From JAMXLO01 sp041487355 (GTDB lineage: Bacteria > Pseudomonadota > Alphaproteobacteria > Acetobacterales > Acetobacteraceae), in NCBI GenBank assembly GCA_041487355.1, contig JBGPND010000229.1, positions 1 through 7,853 on the forward strand: a stretch of 7,853 bases of DNA. The letters run 5' to 3'. Of the stretch, positions 1 through 5,606 are shown piece by piece (the stretch's first letter is position 1; every line of letters begins with the position of its first letter). The position numbers and the translations under genes were made by a program. Under the pieces are notes generated by a model. The model searched no databases and was not told the origin of the DNA. It saw nothing but the letters and a program-made list of their open reading frames with translations.

Positions 1-856
1 CGAACAGGACTCGCAGCAAAGAGGGTGTCCCGGTGAGCAGCGTGATCCGCTCCTGCCGCGCCAGTGTCAGCACGGCACGGGCGCCGCTGCTCGCCACATT
101 GACCGGATAGAAGCAAGCGCCGGCCATCAGCGTCATCATGATACCGACGATGCCGCCGCCGGTGGTGAGGGTGTACGGCGCCAGTACCCGGTCGGCTGGG
201 TTGAGGTGGAAGCGATGCACCTTCTTCCAGCCCAGATAGGCCACCTGCCGATGGGACCGCACGATACCCTTCGGCCGGCCAGTGCTGCCGGACGTGTAGA
301 TCGTCAGCGCCGGTTCGTCCGGTCCCGGCACATCGAGCCTGACATGAGCCGCAGCGTCCTGGCCAGCGGGCTCATCCATGACGATGGGCCGAACCCTCCG
401 CGGCAGAGCAGCGACGCCGGCGCCTGACGGCAGCAGCGCCGCCGCCGCGCCAGCTTCGACGATCGCGGAGACACGCTGGGGCGGCAGTTCGGTGCTGATC
501 ATCAGACAGACGCGGGCGGCGGCGAAGCAGGCCAGCATCGCGACCGCCGTATCGAGCCCATCGGGCACGAGAACCGCCACAGCCGCATCGCGCGGCACCG
601 TGTCGATGACCCGCAGGGCGAGTCCACGCACCCTTCGGCACAGCTCACCATAGGTCAGAGCGCGCGCACCGTCCCTTAGAGCGACCGCCTCCGGCTGCCG
701 TTCGGCGATCGCAGCCACATGCTCGAAGACCGGTCGATCGAGCACATCCCATCCGAGCGGTTCGAATGGGACCATCGTCGGACCATCCCGATCGGCTGGT
801 GTCGCAGCCGGTCGCCACCAGTCCAGGCCAGGGGGAGCGGCAATTCGCGCGTGCAT
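1..856 (-). CDS. AMP-binding (adenylate-forming) enzyme, NRPS adenylation-domain-like, 3' part missing
   Basis: An open frame runs leftward with no stop to the window edge, so only about the first 285 residues are present. It shows the ANL-superfamily phosphate-binding loop YTSGSTGRPKGI (core A3, near 258-298). Before it come a typical N-terminal lobe (ALTYGELCRRVRGLAL) and the segments AVAVLVPDG and CFAARVCL-type; after it comes a GTPSLLRVLF segment near the edge. Such enzymes activate a carboxylic acid as acyl-AMP and pass it to CoA or a carrier-protein thiol. The C-terminal lobe, with the A8-A10 motifs, lies outside the window. In-frame ATGs occur at 892, 856 and 775, none with a strong ribosome site. 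I chose 856 because the stretch before 775 (RDGPTMVPFEPL) resembles the lead-in of NRPS-type adenylation domains; a stop just above 892 limits extension. The divergent carrier-thioesterase gene suggests it loads that carrier. It could instead be an acyl-CoA ligase. The enzyme class is near certain; the substrate is unknown. Confidence 0.85.
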   Translation of the reverse strand, partial: MHARIAAPPGLDWWRPAATPADRDGPTMVPFEPLGWDVLDRPVFEHVAAIAERQPEAVALRDGARALTYGELCRRVRGLALRVIDTVPRDAAVAVLVPDGLDTAVAMLACFAAARVCLMISTELPPQRVSAIVEAGAAAALLPSGAGVAALPRRVRPIVMDEPAGQDAAAHVRLDVPGPDEPALTIYTSGSTGRPKGIVRSHRQVAYLGWKKVHRFHLNPADRVLAPYTLTTGGGIVGIMMTLMAGACFYPVNVASSGARAVLTLARQERITLLTGTPSLLRVLF

Positions 857-958
857 CGGATTTCGGTGTGGGAATGACTCAGGCGATCGCATTTGGCATC
901 AGCGCCTTGCGCGGGCGGCGACATGCCGTCACAGGCCCAGTAAAGAAAACAGGAAAGC

Positions 959-1137
959 ATTTAACACGGAGAAGCAGGGAGGACGACGGAGGTCACGGAG
1001 AAGGCGTTTATGCGCCTCCGGGTCAAGTGCCCGGGGGCATGCTTCGCGCGGCGGTGGATTGTCTTCCGGCGCGAAGCGCCAAAAGACTTCCTGCTCCGTG
1101 GTCTCAGTGTGTCCTCCCTGCTTCTCCGTGTTAAATT
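959..1137. repeat. Approximately 180-bp palindromic element with perfect 25-bp terminal inverted repeats
   Basis: Positions 959-983 and 1113-1137 are exact reverse complements (25 of 25). Each arm begins TTTAACACGGAGAAGCAGGG when read inward. The similarity continues imperfectly inward for about 20 more bases, with a CACGGAG repeated on both arms. The arms carry an ACGGAG motif repeated at roughly 10-bp intervals, a pattern I recall from dispersed non-coding repeats in environmental bacteria. A second perfect 9-bp stem, GCTTCGCGC (1041-1049) with GCGCGAAGC (1069-1077), sits in the middle, so the whole element can fold as a nested hairpin. No transposase is present. It could be a MITE-like or REP/BIME-like element; no clear target-site duplication is visible. 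Confidence 0.75.
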
Positions 1138-1308
1138 CTTGCTTGCTCCTGGGCTCGCACCGCAGTCACCCGCCTTTGCCGCGACACTCGGGGTCGCGTA
1201 CGGCGCGATGCACACGATGATCATATGCATTATACCAAGTCCCAAGGAGGATAACCCACCGGGCTCCATCGTCATGTCCGGGCTTGTCCCACTTCTGTCG
1301 CGCCCAGT

Positions 1309-1416
1309 CTGTCATCGCGAGCCGAAGGCGAAGCGATCTGCTGGGCGATGCGCACCGCCATGAGGATTGCTTGGCCGGGTCAAGCCCGGCCACCGCTTCG
1401 CTCCTCGCAATGACAG
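1309..1416. repeat. Dispersed palindrome of the TGTCATTGCGAGGAGCGAAG type, with an inner hairpin
   Basis: The left arm, from 1309 (CTGTCATCGCGAG then CGAAGCG), is imperfectly complementary to the right arm, 1394-1416 (CGCTTCGCTCCTCGCAATGA then CAG). Between them GGCCGGG TCAAG CCCGGCC (1373-1391) forms a perfect 7-bp hairpin with a 5-base loop. From memory, both sequence types are dispersed repeats common in alphaproteobacterial intergenic regions. Just to the left, near 1270-1290, a TCATGTCCGGGCTTGTCCC stretch looks like a degraded half of the second repeat family, so this is probably a mosaic of nested repeats. Protein-like translations across it are spurious. Confidence 0.65.
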
Positions 1417-1517
1417 CGGGGGCAGGGGAATGACTCGTATATCGGGCGCAACCTTTCTAAAATTACATATGACGCCCCTCCTGGGGGATGAAATTGGAAC
1501 GGTAACAGCGGCAGTCC

Positions 1518-2636
1518 ATGTTTGGCCAACGGACAAGAGCGACGCGCAAGGACGGGGCTGCGGCGGTGGTGGCGCGGGCCTGGCGGCAGGTGCTGGACAA
1601 CCCGTCTCTCGCAGCGGACATGCAATTCGATCAGGCCGGCGGCGATTCGCTACGGCTGCTCAAGCTCATCTTCCTGATCGAGGAGGCGCGCGGCGTCAGG
1701 CTGCCGATGGAGGCCTGCCATGTCGGGCTACGGCCCAGCGGCTTCGTGAAGGTGCTGGAGTTGGCCATCCGGGCCGGCGATACCCCTGCGAAGGAGCCGC
1801 CGGAGACCATCTTCCTGATCCCCGGCATGGGCGGCGAGACGCCGCTGGAGGGCGGGTTTCGCGCTGGCTGCGCGCCTGCGCTGCACGTCGCCACGGTCGA
1901 TCTTCCCGACTGGCCGGACATGATCGCGCCGGACTTCACCATGGACGGCCTGATCGAACGGACCGCGGCGGAGATCACGGCACGCGCGCCGGCGGGACCG
2001 GTGCGCCTGGTCGGGTATTCACTGGGCGGCCATGTCGCCTTCGGGGCGGCGAGAGCGCTGGCTGCAAGTGGCCGCGAGATCGGCTTTCTTGGCATCCTCG
2101 ACACCAATACCGCGGTACGGCCGCAGCCGGTGGCGCGGGGACCGGCGCCCATCCGCGCACTGCGATATATGCGCTGGGAGATACACAACCTCGCGCGGGC
2201 GGCACGACGCGGGGAGGCGACTGACAAGATGGGCGAGATGGCGGCACGGTTCCTCGCAAGACCTGGGAAGGTGAGACGCCTGCGCCTCGCGGCGCGGCTG
2301 CGGCATATGCCGCTTCCCGCGAGCTTCGCCATGTTCGTCAACATCTACCTGCGCGAGGAGCTGCAAGCCCGATTGCTGCGGGCGTGGCAGGCCAACACGT
2401 CACACGGTTCCCCGCCGCTGCATGCACCCGTCGTGCTGTTCCGCTCGGAGGAACACGCTCCCGATGAACCGGCAGACCTCGGCTGGCGTGCTCTGTGTCC
2501 GCGCCTCCGCGTGACCAATGTGTCCGGTGGACACAAGAGCATGTTGCGCGCGCCATACGTCGACGACCTGTGTGCTCGGTTCATTGGTGAAACGAACGAC
2601 GCGGTCAGTGCCGCCGCGAGCCAATTGGTCGCCTGA
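1518..2636 (+). CDS. Carrier protein-thioesterase didomain protein (PCP/ACP + type I TE)
   Basis: This 372-residue protein has two domains. Residues about 12-85 form a phosphopantetheine carrier domain with the attachment motif GGDSL, the modified serine being Ser44. Residues about 95-355 form an alpha/beta-hydrolase thioesterase. It has FLIPGMGG near 99-106, the nucleophile elbow GYSLGG with Ser168, Asp195 in FLGILDTNT, and His339 in SGGHKSML. Ser-to-Asp spacing is 27 residues, as in surfactin-synthetase-type thioesterases. The carrier would hold an acyl or aminoacyl group as a thioester and the TE domain would release it by hydrolysis, cyclisation or transfer. No condensation or adenylation domain is attached, so activation must come from elsewhere, most simply the divergent adenylation enzyme. 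An in-frame TAA at 1503 makes ATG 1518 the furthest upstream ATG, and a later start would damage carrier helix 1; the ribosome site is weak. It ends 9 bp from the convergent acr3 stop, with no obvious terminator. Confidence 0.88.
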   Translation: MFGQRTRATRKDGAAAVVARAWRQVLDNPSLAADMQFDQAGGDSLRLLKLIFLIEEARGVRLPMEACHVGLRPSGFVKVLELAIRAGDTPAKEPPETIFLIPGMGGETPLEGGFRAGCAPALHVATVDLPDWPDMIAPDFTMDGLIERTAAEITARAPAGPVRLVGYSLGGHVAFGAARALAASGREIGFLGILDTNTAVRPQPVARGPAPIRALRYMRWEIHNLARAARRGEATDKMGEMAARFLARPGKVRRLRLAARLRHMPLPASFAMFVNIYLREELQARLLRAWQANTSHGSPPLHAPVVLFRSEEHAPDEPADLGWRALCPRLRVTNVSGGHKSMLRAPYVDDLCARFIGETNDAVSAAASQLVA

Positions 2637-2645
2637 CCGCTCCTG

Positions 2646-3728
2646 TCACCTGCCACGCTGGGCGGCGGGAATCCGGCCGCGCGCCACGACACCACGCTCA
2701 TACCAGGGCCTGCTCGAGCGAACCAGCCGAACCACCGAAAGCATGACCGGCACTTCGACCAGCACGCCAACCACGGTTGCAAGCGCGGCGCCCGATTGGA
2801 AGCCGAACAGCGCGATCGCCGTCGCCACCGCAAGCTCGAAGAAGTTGGAGGCGCCGATCAGTGCCGAGGGGCCGGCCACACACCACTCGACGCCGAGCCG
2901 GCGGTTGAGCCAGTAGGCGAACCCCGCATTGAAGTAGACCTGCACGATGATGGGAATCGCCAGCAGCAGGATGACCAGCGGTTGCTGGACGATCTGCCTG
3001 CCCTGCAGTCCGAACAGCAGGATCAAGGTCAGCAGCAGAGCCGCCAGGGACACCGGACCGAGACGGCGCAGCGTGCGCTGCAGCGCCGCCTGGCCACCGA
3101 CGGTGAGACACGCGTGCCGCCAGAGCTGGGCGACGATCACCGGCACCACGATGTAGAGCAGCACGGAGAGCAACAGCGTGTCCCAGGGGACGCTGATCGA
3201 GGACAGCCCGAGCAGAAGCCCGACGATTGGCGCGAATGCCACCACCATGATGGTGTCGTTCAGCGCGACCTGGCTCAGGGTGAAGTGCGGCTCGCCGTCG
3301 ACCAGGTTCGACCACACGAACACCATGGCGGTGCACGGCGCGGCCCCCAGCAGGATCAGTCCGGCGATGTAGCTGTCGATCTGGCCTTCCAGCAGCAGCG
3401 GGCGGAACAGATGGCCGATGAACAGCCAGCCCAGCAGCGCCATGGAGAACGGCTTGATCAGCCAGTTCACCCCCACGGTGGCGGCGATGCCGCGCCAGTG
3501 CTGACCGACCTGCCCCAGGGCGCGCGGATCGATCTTCAGCAGCATTGGCACGATCATCAGCCAGACCAGGATGGCGACCGGCAGGTTCACCTGCGCGACC
3601 GTCGCATCGCCGATCCAGTGGAACACAGCGGGAGCAGCCTGGCCGAGCGCAACGCCAGCGATGATGCAGAGTGCGACCCAGAGCGTCAGATAGCGTTCGA
3701 AGAGGCCCATGGCAGATGGCTTGCTCAC
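2646..3728 (-). CDS. acr3: Acr3-family arsenite efflux permease
   Basis: This 360-residue inner-membrane protein has about ten hydrophobic segments and exports arsenite, As(OH)3, using the proton-motive force. The Acr3 signature AAPCTAMVFVWSNL is present, with the essential cysteine at Cys132. The second functional region, GASNFFELAVATAIALFG, carries Glu298. These match the conserved cysteine and glutamate of characterised Acr3 proteins. The length is normal. The start is GTG at 3728 and overlaps the arsC stop by four bases (GTGA), with GAGGAG about 9 bases upstream. This implies translational coupling to arsC, so As(V) reduction and As(III) export are made together. An ATG seven codons in (MGLFERYL) is a possible alternative. 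It is the last gene of the ars operon. Family members are often annotated arsB, but the sequence is Acr3 and not the unrelated ArsB pump. Confidence 0.95.
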   Translation of the reverse strand: MSKPSAMGLFERYLTLWVALCIIAGVALGQAAPAVFHWIGDATVAQVNLPVAILVWLMIVPMLLKIDPRALGQVGQHWRGIAATVGVNWLIKPFSMALLGWLFIGHLFRPLLLEGQIDSYIAGLILLGAAPCTAMVFVWSNLVDGEPHFTLSQVALNDTIMVVAFAPIVGLLLGLSSISVPWDTLLLSVLLYIVVPVIVAQLWRHACLTVGGQAALQRTLRRLGPVSLAALLLTLILLFGLQGRQIVQQPLVILLLAIPIIVQVYFNAGFAYWLNRRLGVEWCVAGPSALIGASNFFELAVATAIALFGFQSGAALATVVGVLVEVPVMLSVVRLVRSSRPWYERGVVARGRIPAAQRGR

Positions 3729-4243
3729 GAGGCGGACTCCTCGGTGGCCGCTTCACGCATGCCGCCGATCTCGGCGACCTGCCGCTCGATGGAGCGGCGA
3801 TCCAGCTCCTTGAACCTGATTGTGAGGAACAGCTGGATACGGCGCTCCAGCATGCGAAACGCCTCTCGGAACGCCAGCATGCGCTCGGCCTCGGAGCCAT
3901 CGACAGCGGCGGGGTCGGGAACGCCCCAATGCGCGGTGATCGGGTGCCCCAGCCAGACCGGGCAGGTTTCACCGGCGGCCTGGTCGCACACGGTGAACAC
4001 GAAGTCCATGGCAGGCGCATTTGGCGCGGCGAACTCGTCCCAGGATTTCGACCGCAAGCCGGTCGTGGCGAAGCCCTGCTCCGCCAGCAGCTTGAGGGTG
4101 AGCGGGTTCACCTGCCCCTTGGGAAACGAACCGGCGCTGTAACCTTCAAAGCGAGCTTCGCCCATCCGGTTCAGAATGCACTCGGCGAGGATGCTCCGCG
4201 CCGAGTTGCCGGTGCACAGGAACAGCACGTTGAACGGACGCAT
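3725..4243 (-). CDS. arsC: Arsenate reductase, low-molecular-weight phosphatase fold (thioredoxin/glutaredoxin-dependent)
   Basis: This 172-residue cytoplasmic enzyme reduces arsenate to arsenite. The N-terminal P-loop CTGNSARS fits CX5R, with nucleophile Cys10 and Arg16. Further cysteines, Cys86 and Cys94, lie in TVCDQAAGETCPVWLG and should form the intramolecular redox relay. WGVPDP (Asp110) supplies the general acid. TAHWGVPDPA after the cysteine pair is typical of the bacterial LMW-PTPase ArsC group. After about residue 115 the sequence is a charged helical tail of ordinary length (RMLAFREAFRMLERRIQLFL). ATG 4243 lies 2 bases after the arsM stop. A GTG at 4258 in the same frame would add five residues and overlap arsM; I preferred the ATG because MRPFNVLFLC matches the usual short lead. 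The product feeds arsenite directly to the downstream Acr3 pump. Confidence 0.95.
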   Translation of the reverse strand: MRPFNVLFLCTGNSARSILAECILNRMGEARFEGYSAGSFPKGQVNPLTLKLLAEQGFATTGLRSKSWDEFAAPNAPAMDFVFTVCDQAAGETCPVWLGHPITAHWGVPDPAAVDGSEAERMLAFREAFRMLERRIQLFLTIRFKELDRRSIERQVAEIGGMREAATEESAS

Positions 4244-4245
4244 GC

Positions 4246-5043
4246 TTATGCGCAGCACCCTGTCGCCGGTTTGCGCGCCTCAATCGTTGCAGACGCGACA
4301 TAGTTCTCGATGCCGCTTCCGGCTGCCCAGGTGGCGACGTATTCGCGGCTCTCCGGCTTCACCTGGATGCTGATGTCTATGAAGCCGGCCGCCTTGAGCC
4401 AGTCCTCGATCGCGCTGGTGGCTGCTGCCCCAGCGACGCAGCCGCACAGCAGCGCCTTGTCGGAGGCAAGATCCGGCGGCAGCGGATTGATGTTCACCAC
4501 ATCGGAGATCGCCAGCCGCCCGCCCGGCTTCAGCACGCGGAATGCCTCGCGGAACACCTGCGCCTTGTCCGGCACCAGATTGATCACGCAGTTCGAGATG
4601 ATCACGTCGCCCGTGTTGTCGGCGATCGGCAGGTGCTCGATTTCACCCAGCCGGAACTCGACATTGCCGGCGCCGACGCGGGCTGCATTGTCGCGCGCCT
4701 TGCTCAGCATCTCGTGGGTCATGTCGACGCCGATTACCCGGCCCTCGGGCCCGACCTGCCTGGCGGCGAGCAGGCAGTCGAAGCCGGCGCCGCTGCCGAG
4801 GTCGATCAGGACCTCACCCGGCCGGAGAGCGGCGATGGCCTGGGGATTGCCGCAGCCCAGTCCCAGATTTGCCCCCTCCGGCACCGCCTGCAGTTCCTCG
4901 TCGGTGTAGCCCATCCGGCTGGCCTTGGCCTGCTCGGGGCTGCAGCAGGAGGCGGCGGGCGCGGGCGCGCAGCAGGACGAACTCGCGGCGGCGATCGAGC
5001 CATACCGATTGCGGACCAGTTCCTTGATTTCGGCGCTGTCCAT
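4246..5043 (-). CDS. arsM: Arsenite S-adenosylmethionine methyltransferase
   Basis: This 265-residue cytoplasmic enzyme methylates As(III) with S-adenosylmethionine to mono-, di- and trimethyl arsenicals. SAM motif I is VLIDLGSGAGFDC (about 78-90), followed by the acidic VIGVD (about 103-107). The arsenic-binding cysteines of the family are all present: Cys64 in LGLGCGNP, Cys152 in SNCVINL and Cys202 in CGCVAGA. Two extra pairs, Cys24-Cys25 and Cys33-Cys34, lie in an Ala/Ser/Pro-rich N-terminal segment, and the protein ends in TGCCA (Cys263-Cys264). The start is ATG 5043, with AAGGAG 7 bases upstream, the clearest ribosome site in the operon. Frames extending further upstream would run into arsR. 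It sits between arsR and arsC, 14 bp from the former, so methylation is co-induced with reduction and export. Confidence 0.95.
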   Translation of the reverse strand: MDSAEIKELVRNRYGSIAAASSSCCAPAPAASCCSPEQAKASRMGYTDEELQAVPEGANLGLGCGNPQAIAALRPGEVLIDLGSGAGFDCLLAARQVGPEGRVIGVDMTHEMLSKARDNAARVGAGNVEFRLGEIEHLPIADNTGDVIISNCVINLVPDKAQVFREAFRVLKPGGRLAISDVVNINPLPPDLASDKALLCGCVAGAAATSAIEDWLKAAGFIDISIQVKPESREYVATWAAGSGIENYVASATIEARKPATGCCA

Positions 5044-5057
5044 GACGGACTCCTTGA

Positions 5058-5429
5058 TTATGCGGCTCCCCTGCTGCGCCCGACATTGGGCGCGGCATGC
5101 GGTATCGCAGGGTTGCAGGCAGGCGTGCAGGTCTGCGCGGCCAAGCCGCGGCCGCAACAGTTCTCGGTGAGGTAGCAGACGAGATCGGTCATCGCGGAAA
5201 AATCCGCGGCGTAGATGAGTTGGCGGCCAAGCCGACGCTGCGTGACGAGCCCGGCGCGATGCAGATGCTGGACGTGAAAGGTCAAGGAGGACGGCGGCAG
5301 ACCGAGCCGCTCGGCAATCACCCCGGCCGGCAAGCCATCCAGCCCACGCTCGACCAGCATCCGGTAGAGGGCAAGCCGCGTCTCATGGGCCAGGGCGCCG
5401 AGAGCCTGCACGGTCTGGCTGCTGTCCAT
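5058..5429 (-). CDS. arsR: ArsR-family As(III)-responsive transcriptional repressor
   Basis: This 123-residue winged-helix DNA-binding protein is first in the ars operon. The core is at about 8-80. It runs from ALGALAHETRLALYRML through the recognition region IAERLGLPPSSLTFHVQHLH (about 38-57) to the wing RLGRQLIYAADF. The metalloid site is C-terminal: Cys91-Cys92 in YLTENCCGRG plus Cys101, with Cys105 close by. This resembles the Acidithiobacillus ferrooxidans type (adjacent cysteines plus a third downstream), not the classic CVC in the DNA-binding helix. Arsenite binding should release the operator. I chose ATG 5429 because a GAGG lies about 8-9 bases upstream; an in-frame ATG at 5444 would fall within the predicted operator and lacks a ribosome site. 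A much longer upstream open frame has no homology-like content. Confidence 0.92.
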   Translation of the reverse strand: MDSSQTVQALGALAHETRLALYRMLVERGLDGLPAGVIAERLGLPPSSLTFHVQHLHRAGLVTQRRLGRQLIYAADFSAMTDLVCYLTENCCGRGLAAQTCTPACNPAIPHAAPNVGRSRGAA

Positions 5430-5440
5430 CGCCAACCTCG

Positions 5441-5456
5441 ACATTTCGTGTAATGT
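5441..5456. promoter_or_regulatory. Candidate ArsR operator
   Basis: ACATT-TCGTGT-AATGT is a perfect 5-bp inverted repeat with a 6-base centre. It lies immediately downstream of the predicted -10 box and across the expected transcription start, where a dimeric repressor would block transcription. ArsR-family operators are short AT-rich inverted repeats in this position. A second palindrome, GTTG-T-CAAC (5481-5489), overlaps the -35 box and could be a second site or chance. Confidence 0.4.
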
Positions 5457-5458
5457 TA

Positions 5459-5488
5459 AATTTACCCGCGAGCGGCGACGGTTGTCAA
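5459..5488 (-). promoter_or_regulatory. Predicted sigma-70-type promoter of the arsR-arsM-arsC-acr3 operon
   Basis: On the minus strand a perfect TTGACA (-35, complement of 5483-5488) is followed after 18 bases by TAAATT (-10, complement of 5459-5464). Transcription would begin near 5452, about 20 bases before the arsR start. The -10 box sits in the only AT-rich patch upstream of arsR. This is pattern recognition; no start-site data are available. Confidence 0.55.
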
Positions 5489-5606
5489 CGATAATTCCAG
5501 GAAGCTCGAAACATATTCGGCGGAGCGCTGTAGCCGGAACTGCCGGCGCGCGGCTAAGCTTGCCAGCGAGGGCATACAACCAACCAGGCGGACAGGGAGC
5601 ACGGAC

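Larger units (their letters stand above)
857..1517. other. Gene-free, palindrome-rich spacer between divergent adenylation and carrier-thioesterase genes
   Basis: No reading frame here looks like a real protein; short open frames in all six frames read through repeats. The spacer contains a long element with perfect terminal inverted repeats (959-1137), a small CGCGAC...GTCGCG hairpin (1180-1198), a short AT-richer patch with overlapping 6-8 bp palindromes (ATGATCAT, CATATG, ATGCAT, about 1217-1233), a second group of dispersed palindromes (about 1262-1416) and an AT-rich island (about 1437-1470). That island is the most plausible promoter region for the rightward gene at 1518. I see TAAAAT at 1458-1463 but no convincing partner box. 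Promoters for both flanking genes must lie in this stretch, but I cannot place them. Confidence 0.7.

Noticed and set aside
1244..1250. AAGGAGG, a perfect ribosome-binding-like sequence
   Set aside because: No start codon follows at a usable distance and the downstream sequence is repeat, so it is coincidental or a relic.
766..1363. Several short open frames in both directions across the repeat island
   Set aside because: Their translations run through inverted repeats and read differently on the two arms, with no motif or ribosome site; typical spurious calls in dispersed repeats.
1367..2224. A 285-codon open frame on the plus strand overlapping the carrier-thioesterase gene
   Set aside because: It begins inside the repeat palindrome and reads the carrier-thioesterase gene in a wrong frame, giving Arg/Gly/Ala-rich sequence without motifs.
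2633..2650. Possible terminator between the carrier-thioesterase gene and acr3
   Set aside because: The gap is only 9 bp and I see no stem-loop of note; the convergent transcripts must end inside each other's coding region or by other means.
2698..4020. A 440-codon minus-strand open frame overlapping acr3 and arsC
   Set aside because: It is a frame shadow of acr3 and arsC with Arg/Pro/Ala-rich content; the correct frames carry all the active-site motifs.
2796..4142. A 448-codon open frame on the plus strand opposite acr3 and arsC
   Set aside because: It is antisense to two unmistakable genes, its translation is Gln/Asp/Arg/His-rich and low in complexity, and it resembles no family I know. 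It is a high-GC codon-position artefact.
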